This document shows positions 41,041-51,934 of a DNA stretch of 64,000 nt, one piece after another; position 1 is the first letter of the stretch; each line of letters opens with the position of its first letter. Source of the DNA: Rhodoferax potami (GTDB lineage Bacteria; Pseudomonadota; Gammaproteobacteria; Burkholderiales; Burkholderiaceae_C); the NCBI RefSeq assembly GCF_032193765.1, contig NZ_JAVBIJ010000001.1:1240001-1304000 (forward strand), read 5' to 3'. Below the pieces are notes generated by a model. That model ran no database searches and was not told the DNA's origin. It saw only the letters and a list, made by a program, of their open reading frames with translations. A program made the translations under genes and the position numbers.

Positions 41041-41100
41041 CTCTACAGCTGCGGCCCTTTGCCGGGTGCAGCGGCCTTTGGGAGCAGGCGAGTCACAGGC

Positions 41101-41126
41101 AATAAAAAAGCGGCCGAAGCCGCTTG
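41101..41126 (-). terminator. Rho-independent terminator of the ppiC operon
   Basis: On the minus strand a 7-bp stem (AAGCGGC / GCCGCTT) with the stable TTCG tetraloop is followed by TTTTATT, 23 bases past the ppiC stop. The T-run lies on the minus-strand side, so it serves the minus-strand genes. Confidence 0.88.
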
Positions 41127-41148
41127 ATGGGAATCAGCCTGTAGAGGC

Positions 41149-41931
41149 TTATTCGACCTTGGCTTTAGCGCGCAGGTCTTCCTGGAACTTGGCGATCTTT
41201 TGTTGCTGCAGTTGCTGGGCGATTTGCGGCTTCACATCTTCGTACTTGGGCAACTGGGCTTCGCGCAGGTCATCCAAACGGATGATGTGGAAACCGAACT
41301 GGGTCTTGACCGGAGTGTCGGTCATCTTGCCCTTGGACAAGGCCACCAGAGCGTCCGAGAACTCTTTCACGTAGCTGCTGGCGTTGGCCCAATCGAGGTC
41401 ACCACCATTGGCACCGGAGCCTGGGTCTTTGGAGTTCTTTTTGGCCAGATCTTCAAACTTGGCGCCTTTTTTCAGCTGCGCAATCAGGGCCTTGGCCTGG
41501 TCTTCTTTTTCCACCAGGATATGGCGGGCGCGGTACTCTTTGCCTGCGTTGGCCGAGGCAAATTTGTCGTACTCAGCCTTGGTTTCTTCGTCGGTGACCG
41601 GGTTCTTTTTCTGGAAATCGGCAAACAACTCGCGGATCAGGATGGACTGGCGGGTCAGGTCGAGCTGATTTTTGTAGTCATCCGTCGCGTCCAGGCCGCG
41701 TGCTTGCGCTTCTTGCACAAAAATTTCGCGAGCGATGATTTCCTCGCGCATCTGGCCTTGCATTTCAGGCGTCACAGGGCGGCCGGAGCGGGCGACCTGT
41801 TGGGCCAGGGCTTCCATGCGCGCAGTGGGAACTGCCTTGCCGTTCACGATGGCAATGTTCTGCGCCACAGCGCCTTGGGAGACCGCCATCAGGCTGGCTA
41901 CAGCCAAGGAGGACAAAATGTGCTTCTTCAT
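41149..41931 (-). CDS. PpiC-type periplasmic peptidylprolyl isomerase
   Basis: This 260-residue protein has a signal peptide (residues 1-23, ending SQGAVA) and a parvulin domain at about 133-225 (RARHILVEKEDQAKALIAQL, GANGGDLDW, FGFHIIRLDD). It probably assists folding of exported or outer-membrane proteins in the periplasm, as PrsA- and SurA-like isomerases do. It is the last gene of the msrB-yciB-bolA-ppiC operon and follows bolA by about 20 bp. Confidence 0.92.
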   Translation of the reverse strand: MKKHILSSLAVASLMAVSQGAVAQNIAIVNGKAVPTARMEALAQQVARSGRPVTPEMQGQMREEIIAREIFVQEAQARGLDATDDYKNQLDLTRQSILIRELFADFQKKNPVTDEETKAEYDKFASANAGKEYRARHILVEKEDQAKALIAQLKKGAKFEDLAKKNSKDPGSGANGGDLDWANASSYVKEFSDALVALSKGKMTDTPVKTQFGFHIIRLDDLREAQLPKYEDVKPQIAQQLQQQKIAKFQEDLRAKAKVE

Positions 41932-41951
41932 ACCGTTTCCTTCAGGAATGC

Positions 41952-42248
41952 TTAAATCTTAGTGTTGCCAGAGGGCGAGGCTTCGGCCTCAATGGCCAAG
42001 GCATGAAGGCCTTGATCAATGAAATCTTGCAACGAATCATACACAAGGCGATGCCGTGCTACGCGGCTCAAACCGGTAAATAAAGGTGAAGCAATCCGCA
42101 CCCGGAAATGGGTGCCGACACCGCTGTCATTGGCACCCACATGGCCGGCATGCTGGTAGCTTTCATCGATCACTTCGAGGCGCAGCGGCTGCAATTTGGC
42201 CTGCAACCGCTGCTCCAGGTTGTGGGCAGTAGGATCCAGGGCGCTCAT
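41952..42248 (-). CDS. BolA family protein
   Basis: This 98-residue protein has the class II KH-like BolA fold ([15 protein letters not shown], then [27 protein letters not shown]). BolA proteins pair with monothiol glutaredoxins in iron-sulfur cluster trafficking and some regulate morphology genes. It overlaps the yciB stop (ATGA). Confidence 0.9.
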   Translation of the reverse strand: MSALDPTAHNLEQRLQAKLQPLRLEVIDESYQHAGHVGANDSGVGTHFRVRIASPLFTGLSRVARHRLVYDSLQDFIDQGLHALAIEAEASPSGNTKI

Positions 42249-42826
42249 GGCTTGGGGGGCTCCTCGGGTGCGCTATCGCCCTTGAGATAAGGCGAAATGT
42301 AGAGGCCCTGGCCAATCAAAAAGGCCAGAGGGAACACATAACCCCAGAGTTTGAAATTGGCCCACGCGTCTTCGCTGAAATACGCGGCGACATACCCATT
42401 GCTGATCGCCATGAACAGGGTGTATCCGATCCAGGCGATATTGAGCTTGTGCCACACCGGGTCGGGGAGCTCCAACTGGCTGCCCAACATGGACTTCAAG
42501 AAGTTGATCTTCATGCCCCATACCGCCACAGCCAGCGCAATCGCCATGCCCGCGTACAGCACGGTGGGCTTCCACATGATGAAGCGCTTGTCGTGCAAGA
42601 GCAGCGTGATGCCGCCGAACACAAGAATCATGCCCAAGGTGATCTTGTGCATGGTGGTGAGCTTTTTGTCGATCCAATAAATGATCGCCATTTGCGCCAC
42701 GGTGGCAGCCATCAGCACCGGCGTGGCGAAATAAATCGCTTCGTCTTTGCTGATGCCGAAGGTGTCATGCAGCTTGTAAGCCGCAAAGAACAAGAGGATG
42801 GGGATGAAGTCGAGAAGTGTTTTCAT
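42245..42826 (-). CDS. yciB: YciB/IspZ-type septation protein A
   Basis: This 193-residue inner-membrane protein has five or six hydrophobic segments. The family start [19 protein letters not shown] gives the ATG at 42826. YciB interacts with division and elongation proteins and affects septum formation and envelope integrity. It overlaps msrB and bolA by four bases each, so translation of the three is probably coupled. Confidence 0.92.
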   Translation of the reverse strand: MKTLLDFIPILLFFAAYKLHDTFGISKDEAIYFATPVLMAATVAQMAIIYWIDKKLTTMHKITLGMILVFGGITLLLHDKRFIMWKPTVLYAGMAIALAVAVWGMKINFLKSMLGSQLELPDPVWHKLNIAWIGYTLFMAISNGYVAAYFSEDAWANFKLWGYVFPLAFLIGQGLYISPYLKGDSAPEEPPKP

Positions 42827-43230
42827 TTGGGCGTGAAGTGTAGCGAGGCCGAGTTCATGCAGTAGCGCAAACCGGTGTCGGTAGGGCCATCGGGGAACAC
42901 ATGCCCCAAGTGAGCGCCGCACTGGCTGCACACCGTCTCAACCCGCACCATGCCGTGACTGCGGTCGGTGATTTCGGTGATCGCGCCCGGAATCGCGAGC
43001 GAAAAGCTGGGCCAGCCGCAATGCGCGTCAAACTTAGTGCCGGAGTCAAACAGCTTGGCGCTGCAGCACATGCAGTGGTAGCTGCCGTCCGCCCAGTGGG
43101 CCTCAAACTTGCCGGTGAAAGGCCGCTCGGTGGCGGCGTGGCGAGTCACCTGAAACGCGACCGGCTCCGCGCCTTTTTCTGCGAGCAGGGCTTTCCACTC
43201 AACGTCGGTTTTTTGGATAGGGAAGGTCAT
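42823..43230 (-). CDS. msrB: MsrB, peptide-methionine (R)-S-oxide reductase
   Basis: MsrB repairs the R form of methionine sulfoxide in proteins. This protein is 135 residues from the ATG at 43230. Two CxxC pairs bind structural zinc (CMCC and CSQC). The catalytic cysteine is in [11 protein letters not shown] near the C-terminus. The GCGWPSF motif of the active site is present. It is the first gene of msrB-yciB-bolA-ppiC. SelO upstream, also linked to redox stress, is on the same strand 42 bp away. Confidence 0.94.
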   Translation of the reverse strand: MTFPIQKTDVEWKALLAEKGAEPVAFQVTRHAATERPFTGKFEAHWADGSYHCMCCSAKLFDSGTKFDAHCGWPSFSLAIPGAITEITDRSHGMVRVETVCSQCGAHLGHVFPDGPTDTGLRYCMNSASLHFTPK

Positions 43231-43272
43231 GGGGGCTCCTAGGGTAGATGAATGCAAGGCAGCGCTGAAAGT

Positions 43273-44757
43273 TCAGGAGCTGCAGCTGATGGAAATCTGC
43301 GCGGCCCAGTCGGGCGGAAAGCCGGCCCAGGCCTCGAACTCCGGATGTTCGTCGTGCGGCGTCTCCAACACTTTCAGCAACTCAGCGACCACGCTGAAAT
43401 CCTTTTGCCGGGCCGCTTGGATGGCTTGCTCTCCCAAGTGGTTGCGCAGCACATATTTGGGGTTGGTTTTGAGCATCAAATCCGCTGCGAGCGCTCGTGG
43501 ATGTTGCGCGAGCAGCTCCGAATAAGATAGCAACCATGCGTCAAAGCCGGCTCTGTCCAGGAACAGGTCGCGCACCGAATCAGCAGCTGCCGCCGAGTCA
43601 GCGCCCCAATAGCTGAGGCGCCGCCAAAAGATGGTGAAGTCGACTTTGTCGGCTGCCAGCAAATTCAGGATGCCTTCAATGACCGGCTTCTGGGCCTCTT
43701 GCACCTCGGTAAAACCGAGCTTGGCCGCCATGCGGCGGGCAAACGCCTGCGGGTACAGGTCCTTAAAAGTTTCGAGGGCGGCAATGGCGTGTTCCTGCTC
43801 GTCAATCAGCGGCATCATGGCCTGGCCCAAACAAAACAGGTTCCAGTACGCCACATTCGGCTGCTTGTAAAAAGCGTAGCGGCCGCCCGTGTCCGAGTGG
43901 TTGCAGATGTGGCCGGGGTCGTAAGCGTCCATGAACTGGAAAGGCCCGTAATCGATGGTCAGGCCCAAGATACTCATGTTGTCAGTGTTCATCACCCCAT
44001 GGCAAAAGCCCACTGCCTGCCAGTGTGCCACCATCTCGGCGGTGCGCGCCGTCACTGCGGCCAGTAGCGCCACATAGGGGTTGCCGTTCCAGCGCGCGTC
44101 GGTGCGGCACTCGGGGTAGTAGTGGTCGATTACAAAATCGGCCAAGGTTTTCAGCTCGCCGGGCATGCCGTGGTGGCAGAAATGCTCAAAGTGCCCGAAG
44201 CGGATAAAGCTCGGGGCCATGCGCGTCACCACCGCGGCTGTTTCTATCGTCTCGCGCCGCACCGGTGCATCGGACCCGGTGACACACAGCGCGCGTGAGG
44301 TGGGCACGCCCAGACCATGCATCGCCTCGCTCGCCAGAAACTCGCGAATGCTGCTGCGCAACACAGCACGGCCATCACCCATGCGGGAGAAGGGGGTCAA
44401 GCCCGCGCCCTTGAGCTGCACCTCCAAGCCATCGACTTCGCCCAACAGGATCGCTCGGCCGTCGCCCAACTGGCCGGCCCATTGGCCGAACTGGTGGCCG
44501 CTGTACACGCTAGCCAAGGGCATGCTGCCGTTCAGCGGGCGGTTGCCGGTCAGTGCCTGCAACACCTCCGGGTCGCGCAGCAAAACCTCATCCCACCCGG
44601 CGCTGCGCGCGGCAGCTGCGCTGGTGCCCACCCAATACGGTGCCGGAAGCGGGGTAGGGGAGAGCGGCGCAAAGAACGCGTCTCCCAGCGTGGCAAATCG
44701 GTTATTCCAGCGGAGGGGGAGGTCCAGAGCGTCGGGCGCAGGGGGCAAATGGGGCAT
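43273..44757 (-). CDS. selO: SelO, protein adenylyltransferase (YdiU)
   Basis: SelO is a pseudokinase-fold enzyme that transfers AMP from ATP to Ser, Thr or Tyr of target proteins and links to redox homeostasis. The glycine-rich segments [18 protein letters not shown] and [20 protein letters not shown] are typical. So is [15 protein letters not shown], which corresponds to the kinase catalytic loop region. The protein ends ISCSS, with a cysteine at the place of the selenocysteine of animal SELENOO. I used the ATG at 44757 because GACAAT lies 6 bases upstream; an ATG at 44775 is also in frame. It diverges from the acyl-CoA synthetase gene. Confidence 0.92.
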   Translation of the reverse strand: MPHLPPAPDALDLPLRWNNRFATLGDAFFAPLSPTPLPAPYWVGTSAAAARSAGWDEVLLRDPEVLQALTGNRPLNGSMPLASVYSGHQFGQWAGQLGDGRAILLGEVDGLEVQLKGAGLTPFSRMGDGRAVLRSSIREFLASEAMHGLGVPTSRALCVTGSDAPVRRETIETAAVVTRMAPSFIRFGHFEHFCHHGMPGELKTLADFVIDHYYPECRTDARWNGNPYVALLAAVTARTAEMVAHWQAVGFCHGVMNTDNMSILGLTIDYGPFQFMDAYDPGHICNHSDTGGRYAFYKQPNVAYWNLFCLGQAMMPLIDEQEHAIAALETFKDLYPQAFARRMAAKLGFTEVQEAQKPVIEGILNLLAADKVDFTIFWRRLSYWGADSAAAADSVRDLFLDRAGFDAWLLSYSELLAQHPRALAADLMLKTNPKYVLRNHLGEQAIQAARQKDFSVVAELLKVLETPHDEHPEFEAWAGFPPDWAAQISISCSS

Positions 44758-44895
44758 GGGTGAATTGTCCCGCATATGACTAATTCAGCGTCTCCGAGGG
44801 GACTTGCTCGCAGTACTATGTGAGTCGCCGAAATTGCAACAGCTTGTTTCCGGTGTTGGTGTGTTTGTTACAAAAATTTAGACAGAGGTGACTTG

Positions 44896-46524
44896 ATGTT
44901 AGGTCTGATGCAAAGCCAGCAGTTGCTGATCTCCACCTTGATTGACTTTGCCGAGCGCCACCATGGCGAAGGCGAAGTGATTTCCCGCCGGGTAGAGGGC
45001 GATATCCACCGCACCAATTACAAAGAGGTGGCCGTCCGTTCCCGCAAAGTGGCCAATGCCCTCGATGGCCTGAACCTCGCGTTTAGCGACCGCGTAGCCA
45101 CATTGGCTTGGAACGGCTACCGCCACTTGGAGCTGTATTTCGGGGTAAGTGGTTCGGGTCGCGTGCTGCACACCCTGAACCCGCGTTTGCACCCCGACCA
45201 GATTGTTTGGATCGCCAATCATGCCGAGGACCAGGTGTTGTGTTTCGACATGAGCTTTTTGCCCATCGTGCAAGCCGTGCACAGCCGCTGCACCACCATC
45301 AAACATTTCATCGCTCTCTGCGATGCGGACAAGCTGCCCGCCGACTCCGGCATTCCCGATCTGCAAAGCTACGAGGCTTGGATCGGCCAGCAGCCCGCCA
45401 CCTACACCTGGCCCGAGTTTGACGAAAACTCGGCCTCCAGCATGTGCTACACCAGCGGCACTACCGGCAACCCCAAAGCGGCGCTTTACAGCCACCGCTC
45501 CACGATATTGCACGCGTTCTCCGGCGCTTTGCCCGATGCGCTCAACATGAGCGCCCGTGATGCGGTCCTGCCGGTGGTGCCCATGTTTCATGTCAACGCT
45601 TGGGGCTTGCCGTATTCGGCTGCCATGACTGGCGCCAAGTTGGTGTTCCCCGGCCCTGCGATGGATGGCAAATCCATTTTTGAGTTGATTGAGTCCGAGA
45701 AAGTCAGCTTCGCGGCCGGTGTACCGACCGTGTGGCAAATGATGCTGGGTCATATGCAAGCAGGCGGCCTGCGCTTCTCGACCCTGAAACGGACCGTGAT
45801 CGGTGGCTCGGCGTGCCCGCCCGCCATGATTACCGCGTTTAACGATGTGTACGGCGTGGAAGTGCTCCATGCCTGGGGCATGACGGAAATGTCGCCCCTG
45901 GGCACGGTGTGCACCCTGAAGAACAAGCACCTCGCCATGGACTCCGCCGACAAGATGAAGGTCCGCCTGAAGCAAGGCCGCGGCATTTATGGCGTGGACA
46001 TGAAGATCGTGGACGGCGAGGGCGCCGAGTTGCCCTGGGATGGCAAAGCCTATGGCGACCTGCTGGTTAAAGGACCGTGGGTCATCAGCGAATACTTCAA
46101 GGGCGAGGGCGGTTCACCCTTGGTCGATGGTTGGTTCCCCACCGGCGATGTGGCCACTATCGACTCTGATGGCTTCATGCAAATCACCGACCGCAGCAAG
46201 GACGTGATCAAGTCCGGCGGCGAGTGGATCAGCTCTATCGATGTCGAAAACATCGCCATGGCCCACCCCGCTGTGGCGATGGCGGCTTGCATCGGCATGA
46301 AGCACCCCAAATGGGACGAGCGCCCCATCATTGCGGTGGTTAAAAAGCCGGGCAGCGAAGTGAGCCGCGATGAGCTCATCGCCTTTTACGACGGCAAGAC
46401 CGCGAAATGGCAGGTGCCGGACGATGTAGTGTTTGTCGAGGCGATTCCCCTGGGCGGCACCGGCAAAATGCAGAAAACCAAATTGCGGGAGCTGCTCAAG
46501 GACTACAAGCTCCCCGGCGCGTAA
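44896..46524 (+). CDS. Medium/long-chain acyl-CoA synthetase
   Basis: This 542-residue AMP-forming ligase activates fatty acids to acyl-CoA. The AMP-binding signature [19 protein letters not shown] is intact. The later motifs [12 protein letters not shown] and [15 protein letters not shown] with the hinge follow. The terminal [11 protein letters not shown] holds the catalytic lysine. GAGGTG, 6 bases before the ATG at 44896, supports this start. Its place upstream of the fadB-type gene suggests that it feeds beta-oxidation, but a promoter and operator lie between them, so the two are at least partly separate units. Confidence 0.92.
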   Translation: MLGLMQSQQLLISTLIDFAERHHGEGEVISRRVEGDIHRTNYKEVAVRSRKVANALDGLNLAFSDRVATLAWNGYRHLELYFGVSGSGRVLHTLNPRLHPDQIVWIANHAEDQVLCFDMSFLPIVQAVHSRCTTIKHFIALCDADKLPADSGIPDLQSYEAWIGQQPATYTWPEFDENSASSMCYTSGTTGNPKAALYSHRSTILHAFSGALPDALNMSARDAVLPVVPMFHVNAWGLPYSAAMTGAKLVFPGPAMDGKSIFELIESEKVSFAAGVPTVWQMMLGHMQAGGLRFSTLKRTVIGGSACPPAMITAFNDVYGVEVLHAWGMTEMSPLGTVCTLKNKHLAMDSADKMKVRLKQGRGIYGVDMKIVDGEGAELPWDGKAYGDLLVKGPWVISEYFKGEGGSPLVDGWFPTGDVATIDSDGFMQITDRSKDVIKSGGEWISSIDVENIAMAHPAVAMAACIGMKHPKWDERPIIAVVKKPGSEVSRDELIAFYDGKTAKWQVPDDVVFVEAIPLGGTGKMQKTKLRELLKDYKLPGA

Positions 46525-46570
46525 GCTGGCCTCTCAGCACTCGCTTTTTTAACGCTGAGATTCGGGAAAA

Positions 46571-46596
46571 CCCTTTGTCCCAGCGGTGACAAAGGG
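46571..46596. other. Inverted repeat after the acyl-CoA synthetase gene
   Basis: CCCTTTGTC and GACAAAGGG form a perfect 9-bp stem with an 8-base loop, 47 bases past the stop. There is no T-run downstream on the plus strand. It may be a weak terminator or part of the control region of the next operon. Confidence 0.4.
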
Positions 46597-46598
46597 GC

Positions 46599-46648
46599 TT
46601 GGTGAGGGGGGTAAAGCTCCTACAATCGAAAAAAAGAACGATCGTTCT
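46599..46648 (+). promoter_or_regulatory. Candidate promoter and TetR-type operator of the fadB operon
   Basis: TTGGTG (46599-46604), 16 bases, then TACAAT (46621-46626) form a plausible sigma-70 promoter. The 14-bp perfect palindrome AGAACGATCGTTCT (46635-46648) covers the expected start site, where a bound repressor would block transcription. Perfect palindromes of this kind are typical of TetR regulators such as FadP/PsrA-type fatty-acid repressors. No regulator gene is in the window. Confidence 0.6.
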
Positions 46649-46680
46649 ATTTTGAGATTAACCTCACCCACGGAGCCTGC

Positions 46681-48780
46681 ATGACCGCCCAGTACCAAGT
46701 CCATGGCGATATCGCCGTCATCACCCTGAACAACCCGCCGGTCAACGGCTTGGGCCTTTCCACCCGCCAGGGAATTGCAGACGGCATGGCCCAGGCCAAT
46801 GCCGATGCCGCGGTCAAAGCCATCGTGATCACCGGCGCCGGCAAGGCGTTTTCCGGCGGTGCGGACATCACCGAATTCGGTAGCCCCAAGGCGCTGCAAG
46901 AACCCAACCTGATCAGCGTCATCAAGGTGTTGGAAAACTCTGAAAAGCCAGTGGTCGCGGCGATCCACACCGTGGCCATGGGCGGCGGTTTGGAACTGGC
47001 CTTGGGTTGCCACTACCGTATTGCAGCACCCGGCACCAGCATTGCGCTTCCGGAAGTCAAACTCGGCCTCGTTCCCGGTGCCGGCGGCACCCAGCGCCTG
47101 CCCCGCGTGCTCGGTGTGGAGCCAGCACTCAACATGATCGTGAGTGGCGAGCCCATCAAGAGCGAAATGCTGGCCATGCTGCCGGGCCAGAAGCTGTTCG
47201 ACAAGCTTTCCGCTTCCGCCGAAAGCCTGGCTGAAGAAGCCTTGGCCTTCGCCCGCTCGGTGGCAGATGTGCGCCCCCTGCCACTCGTGCGCGACCTGAA
47301 GTGCAAACACCCGCAAGGCGATGCGTACTTCCAGTTCGCCCGCAACATGGTCAAGGGCATGAGCAAGAACTTCCCGGCTCCCGCCAAGTGCGTGGATGTG
47401 GTGGAAGCCGCTACCAAAAAGAAGTTTGACGAAGGCATGCAGGTCGAGCGCGAGGCCTTCATCAACTTGATGTTTACTGCGGAGAGCAAGTCCCTGCGCC
47501 ACCTGTTTCTGGCGGAGCGTGCAGCATCCAAAATAGCGGATGTGCCCTCGGATACTGCGCAACGCGCTATCAACTCTGTAGCAGTCATCGGCGCCGGCAC
47601 CATGGGTGGCGGCATTGCCATGAACTTCTTGAATGCGGGCATCCCCGTCAAGATGCTGGAAATGAAGCAAGAAGCCTTGGACCGCGGCATTGCCACCATC
47701 CGCAAGAACTACGAAGCCCAAGTCGTCAAGAAGAAACTCAAGCAAGACAAGTACGAGCAGCGCATGAGCCTGCTGACCACCACCCTGAGCTACGACGACC
47801 TCGCCGGCACCGACATGGTGATCGAAGCGGTGTTTGAAGAGATTGGCGTTAAAGAAGCCGTGTTCAAAGAGCTGGACCGCGTGATGAAGCCTGGCGCCAT
47901 CCTCGCCTCCAACACCTCCACCCTAGACGTCAACAAAATCGCCAGCTTCACCAAACGCCCAGAAGACGTGGTGGGCCTGCACTTCTTCAGCCCTGCCAAC
48001 GTGATGAAGCTGCTGGAAGTGGTGCGCGGCGAAAAGACCGCCAAAGACGTGATGGCCACCGTCATGTCGGTCGCAAAAAAGATCAAAAAGACGGCAGTGG
48101 TGTCTGGCGTGTGCGACGGCTTCATCGGCAACCGCATGATCGAGCAATACGGCCGCCAGGGCGGTTTCCTGCTGGATGAAGGCTGCACACCCGAGCAAGT
48201 GGACAAGGCCATGGAGAAATTCGGCATGGCGATGGGCCCCTTCCGCATGGGCGATCTGGCAGGCAACGACATCGGCTGGGCCATCCGCAAGCGCCGTTAC
48301 ACAGAAAAACCAGACATGAAGTACAGCAAAACGGCTGACTTGCTGTGCGAAAAAGGCCGCTTCGGCCAGAAGACCGGTGCCGGCTGGTACGACTATGTGC
48401 CCGGCAAGCGCGACGCCATCCCGAATGCGGAAGTGGTAGCCATGATTGAAGAGCACCGCAAGGCGCTGGGCATCACGCCCCGCAAGATTTCGGACGAAGA
48501 AATCGTGCAACGCCTGGTGTTCAGCCTGGTGAACGAGGCCGCCCACATTCTGGAAGAGGGCATTGCCGCCAAGGCCAGCGATATCGACATTGTGTACATC
48601 TTCGGCTACGGCTTCCCCGCACACCGCGGTGGCCCGATGAACTACGCCGATGAAGTCGGCCTGTTCAACGTGGTGCAAGCCATGAACCGTTTTGCCAAGA
48701 ACCCTCTGGACGATGCCAAGTTCTGGCAACCCGCGCCGCTGCTGGCCCGTCTGGCCGCTGAAGGCAAAACCTTCAACTGA
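46681..48780 (+). CDS. FadB/FadJ-type enoyl-CoA hydratase / 3-hydroxyacyl-CoA dehydrogenase
   Basis: This 699-residue protein catalyses two successive steps of beta-oxidation. The N-terminal crotonase domain (1 to about 190) has [29 protein letters not shown] and the glutamates of [16 protein letters not shown]. The dehydrogenase half begins near residue 298 with the NAD motif [18 protein letters not shown], and both C-terminal 3HCDH domains follow. The linker between the halves (about residues 291-301) carries a copy of the dispersed repeat. Thiolase follows 35 bp downstream, as in a fadBA pair. Confidence 0.93.
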   Translation: MTAQYQVHGDIAVITLNNPPVNGLGLSTRQGIADGMAQANADAAVKAIVITGAGKAFSGGADITEFGSPKALQEPNLISVIKVLENSEKPVVAAIHTVAMGGGLELALGCHYRIAAPGTSIALPEVKLGLVPGAGGTQRLPRVLGVEPALNMIVSGEPIKSEMLAMLPGQKLFDKLSASAESLAEEALAFARSVADVRPLPLVRDLKCKHPQGDAYFQFARNMVKGMSKNFPAPAKCVDVVEAATKKKFDEGMQVEREAFINLMFTAESKSLRHLFLAERAASKIADVPSDTAQRAINSVAVIGAGTMGGGIAMNFLNAGIPVKMLEMKQEALDRGIATIRKNYEAQVVKKKLKQDKYEQRMSLLTTTLSYDDLAGTDMVIEAVFEEIGVKEAVFKELDRVMKPGAILASNTSTLDVNKIASFTKRPEDVVGLHFFSPANVMKLLEVVRGEKTAKDVMATVMSVAKKIKKTAVVSGVCDGFIGNRMIEQYGRQGGFLLDEGCTPEQVDKAMEKFGMAMGPFRMGDLAGNDIGWAIRKRRYTEKPDMKYSKTADLLCEKGRFGQKTGAGWYDYVPGKRDAIPNAEVVAMIEEHRKALGITPRKISDEEIVQRLVFSLVNEAAHILEEGIAAKASDIDIVYIFGYGFPAHRGGPMNYADEVGLFNVVQAMNRFAKNPLDDAKFWQPAPLLARLAAEGKTFN
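47551..47582 (-). repeat. Dispersed GCTAY repeat, in-frame copy in the fadB-type gene
   Basis: On the minus strand this reads GCTAC-AGAGTT-GATAGCGCGTTGCGCAGTATC. It falls in the interdomain linker, just before the NAD-binding glycine motif. Confidence 0.6.
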
Positions 48781-48815
48781 GCGTTCGCGCCGTTCACACC
48801 AATCAAGGAATCACC

Positions 48816-49991
48816 ATGACATCTGCAGTTATTGTTTCTACCGCACGCACCCCTCTGGCCAAGAGCTGGAAGGGCTCCTTCAACATGACCCACGGCGCCA
48901 CGCTGGGCGGACACGCCGTGGAGCACGCGATTGCGCGTGCCGGCATCGACGCCGCCGAGGTGGACGACGTCATCATGGGCTGTGCCACCCCCGAGGGTGC
49001 CACCGGTGCCAACATCGCGCGCCAGGTGGCCCTGCGGGCAGGTTGCCCGGTCACGGTGTCGGGCATGACCATCAACCGCTTTTGCTCTTCCGGCCTGCAA
49101 ACCATTGCCACCGCGGCGCAACGCATCATCTCCAATGAAGGCGATGTGTATGTCGCGGGTGGTGTGGAAGCCATCTCTTGCGTGCAGCAGGAAATGAACA
49201 TCCACATGCTCAACGACCCCTGGCTGAGCAAAAACAAGCCCGAGATCTACTGGAACATGTTGCAAACCGCGGAGAACGTGGCCAAGCGCTACAACATCAG
49301 CCGCGACGCCATGGACGAATACGGCGCCGCCAGCCAGCAGCGTGCCACTGCCGCACTGGAAGCTGGTTTGTTCAAAGCCGAAATTGCACCGATCACCGTC
49401 ACCATGGGCGTGGCAGATAAAGTCATGGGCCTGATGACCAAGCAAGTAACTGTGAGCGACGACGAAGGCATTCGCGCCGGCACCACCAAAGAAGGCATCA
49501 GCGGACTGCGCTCTGCGTTGCCCGGCGGCCTCATCACTGCGGGCAACGCCAGCCAGTTTTCCGATGGCGGTGGCGCTGCGGTTCTGATGCATGAAAAGCT
49601 GGCCGAGCAAAAAGGTTTGCAACCTTTGGGCCGCTTCCTCGGCTTTGCTGTGGCCGGTTGCGAGCCTGACGAAATGGGCATTGGCCCCGTATTCGCCATC
49701 CCCAAGGTCTTGAAGCGCCTGGGCCTGACCATGAACGACATCGACCTGTGGGAGCTCAACGAGGCTTTTGCGGTGCAAGTGCTTTATTGCCGCGACAAGC
49801 TGGGCATCCCCGCAGACCGCCTCAACGTCAACGGCGGTGCGATCGCGGTGGGCCATCCCTACGGCGTATCCGGCCAGCGCCTGACCGGCCACGCGCTGAT
49901 AGAAGGCAAGCGCCGCGGCGCCAAGCGCGTCTGCGTCACCATGTGTATCGGCGGCGGCATGGGCGCGGCGGGCGTGTTTGAAGTGCTGTAA
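48816..49991 (+). CDS. Acetyl-CoA acyltransferase (thiolase)
   Basis: This 391-residue thiolase cleaves 3-ketoacyl-CoA at the end of each beta-oxidation cycle. The acyl-carrying cysteine is in [12 protein letters not shown] (about residue 89). The NEAFAVQ motif, the histidine of [11 protein letters not shown] and the second cysteine in [13 protein letters not shown] are present. A GGAATC-type site precedes the ATG. It is followed by a terminator. Confidence 0.94.
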   Translation: MTSAVIVSTARTPLAKSWKGSFNMTHGATLGGHAVEHAIARAGIDAAEVDDVIMGCATPEGATGANIARQVALRAGCPVTVSGMTINRFCSSGLQTIATAAQRIISNEGDVYVAGGVEAISCVQQEMNIHMLNDPWLSKNKPEIYWNMLQTAENVAKRYNISRDAMDEYGAASQQRATAALEAGLFKAEIAPITVTMGVADKVMGLMTKQVTVSDDEGIRAGTTKEGISGLRSALPGGLITAGNASQFSDGGGAAVLMHEKLAEQKGLQPLGRFLGFAVAGCEPDEMGIGPVFAIPKVLKRLGLTMNDIDLWELNEAFAVQVLYCRDKLGIPADRLNVNGGAIAVGHPYGVSGQRLTGHALIEGKRRGAKRVCVTMCIGGGMGAAGVFEVL

Positions 49992-50021
49992 CCCGCACGA
50001 CAACATTGGCCATCTGAAACG

Positions 50022-50059
50022 AGCCGGTCTGCGCACAATCCGCAGTCCGGCTTTTTTAT
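50022..50059 (+). terminator. Rho-independent terminator after the thiolase gene
   Basis: AGCCGG-T-CTGCG pairs with CGCAG-T-CCGGCT (one T-T mismatch) around a 7-base loop and is followed by TTTTTATTTT. It lies only about 20 bases before the next ATG, so the downstream gene either reads through or has its own start within this region. Confidence 0.85.
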
Positions 50060-50077
50060 TTTCTTGAGACCTTGTCC

Positions 50078-51934
50078 ATGACCCTGCGCACCACCCTCGA
50101 CTTCCTGCTCCACGACTGGCTGGACACTACCGGCCTCACCAGCCGCGAGCGCTTTGCGGACCACAACCGCGAAACTTTTGACGCGGTGCTGGACACCTGC
50201 GAGCGCATTGCGCGCGAGAAGTACGCGCCGTTCAACCGCCTGGTGGACACGCAGGAGCCGCACTTTGATGGCGACCAGGTCACTTTGCCGCAGGCCACCC
50301 ACGATGCGTTCAAGGCCTACGCCGAGTCGGGCATGCTGAGCGCGGCGCAGGACTACGACATCGGCGGCATGCAGCTGCCCTACAGCGTGGAGGCCGCGGC
50401 CAATGCGTTTTTTGCCTGTGCGTCGGTCAGTATCGGTTCCAGCCTGCTGTCCGTGGGCAATGCCAATTTGCTCATGGCACACGGCACCGAATTGCAAAAG
50501 CAGGTGTTCGCCTACAACGAGTTCTCCGGCCGTTGGGCCGGCACCATGTGCCTGAGTGAACCGCAAGCGGGTTCATCCCTGAGTGATGTGGCGACCCGTG
50601 CGGTGCCGGACGGCGAGGGCTTTGAGTCTGACCCGCTGGGTGCGCGTTACCGCCTGCGTGGCAACAAGATGTGGATCTCTAGCGGCGAGCACGAACTCAC
50701 CGAAAACATCGTTCACTTGGTGCTCGCCAAGATTCCGGATGCGGATGGCAAGCTGGTGCCCGGCACCCGCGGCATTTCGCTCTTTATCGTGCCCAAGAAG
50801 TTGGTGAACGCCGAGGGCCAGCTCACCGGTGTGCGCAACGACGTGGCGCTCGCCGGCCTGAACCACAAGCTGGGCTGGCGCGGCACCACGAACACACTAC
50901 TGAACTTTGGCGAGGGCAAGTTCCCCGTCGATGGCCAAGCCGGCGGACCCTTTGGAAACGGCGCAGGCGCCGTGGGCTACCTCGTGGGGCAGCCGGGCAA
51001 AGGCCTAGCTTGCATGTTCCACATGATGAATGAGGCCCGCATCGGCGTGGGCATTGCGGCAACCATGTTGGGGATGGCGGGCTACTACGCGTCGCTGGAC
51101 TACGCCAAAAATCGCCCGCAGGGTCGCCCAATCACCGGTGCCGGCAAGGACGCTGCCGCTCCGCAGACCCGCATCATTGAGCACGCCGATGTGAAGCGCA
51201 TGCTGCTCACGCAAAAGGCCTATTGCGAAGGCGCATTGGCTTTGGAGCTGTACTGTGCCCGCCTGATTGACGAGCAGCATACCGGCACCGCGCAAGACGC
51301 CGAAGATGCCCGCTTGTTGCTAGAAGTGCTCACCCCGATTGCCAAAAGCTGGCCCAGCGAGTGGTGCCTGGAAGCCAACTCCCTGGCCATCCAGGTGCAC
51401 GGCGGCTATGGCTACACCCGCGACTTCCCGGTGGAGCAATACTGGCGCGACAACCGCCTGAACATGATCCACGAAGGCACCCATGGCATTCAAGCCATGG
51501 ACCTGCTGGGGCGCAAGGTGCTGATGGAGGAGGGCAAAGGCCTGACACTGCTGAGCCACCGCATCATGGCCACCGTCAACCGCTGCAACGGCATTCCTGC
51601 GTTGGCGCCACACGCCAAGGCGCTGGCCCGCGCGTTGCAGGATGTGGGTGTTGCCACCCAGAAGGCCTGGTCTACCGGTGTACCCGGCGAGGCCTTGGCC
51701 AATGCAGTGCCCTACATGCAGGCTTTCGGCCACACAGTGCTCGCCTGGATCTGGCTGGACGTGGCCGGTTGCGCGCTGGATAACGACCCGCAACAAGAGA
51801 CGCTGGAGACACAGGGCCATGTGGGTTGCGCCAAATTCTTCTTCCACTATGAGTTGCCAAAGATAAATGCCTGGCTGGGTGTGGTGCAATCGAGGGATCT
51901 GACTTGTGCAACATTCCCCGAAGGAGCTTTCTGA
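50078..51934 (+). CDS. Acyl-CoA dehydrogenase
   Basis: This 618-residue FAD enzyme belongs to the long form of the family that carries an extra C-terminal domain. It performs the first oxidation of acyl-CoA. The substrate- and FAD-binding motifs MCLSEPQAGSSLSDVATRA and NKMWISSGEH are present. The end of the catalytic domain, QVHGGYGYTRDFPVEQYWRD and IHEGTHGIQAMDL, is intact. Chain length cannot be judged. The start is the ATG at 50078; a TTG two codons earlier is possible. The stop overlaps the next start (TGATG). Confidence 0.92.
   Translation: MTLRTTLDFLLHDWLDTTGLTSRERFADHNRETFDAVLDTCERIAREKYAPFNRLVDTQEPHFDGDQVTLPQATHDAFKAYAESGMLSAAQDYDIGGMQLPYSVEAAANAFFACASVSIGSSLLSVGNANLLMAHGTELQKQVFAYNEFSGRWAGTMCLSEPQAGSSLSDVATRAVPDGEGFESDPLGARYRLRGNKMWISSGEHELTENIVHLVLAKIPDADGKLVPGTRGISLFIVPKKLVNAEGQLTGVRNDVALAGLNHKLGWRGTTNTLLNFGEGKFPVDGQAGGPFGNGAGAVGYLVGQPGKGLACMFHMMNEARIGVGIAATMLGMAGYYASLDYAKNRPQGRPITGAGKDAAAPQTRIIEHADVKRMLLTQKAYCEGALALELYCARLIDEQHTGTAQDAEDARLLLEVLTPIAKSWPSEWCLEANSLAIQVHGGYGYTRDFPVEQYWRDNRLNMIHEGTHGIQAMDLLGRKVLMEEGKGLTLLSHRIMATVNRCNGIPALAPHAKALARALQDVGVATQKAWSTGVPGEALANAVPYMQAFGHTVLAWIWLDVAGCALDNDPQQETLETQGHVGCAKFFFHYELPKINAWLGVVQSRDLTCATFPEGAF

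Noticed and set aside
48642..50036. 464-codon open frame antisense to the thiolase gene
   Set aside because: Overlaps a certain gene with intact catalytic motifs and has no recognisable domain.
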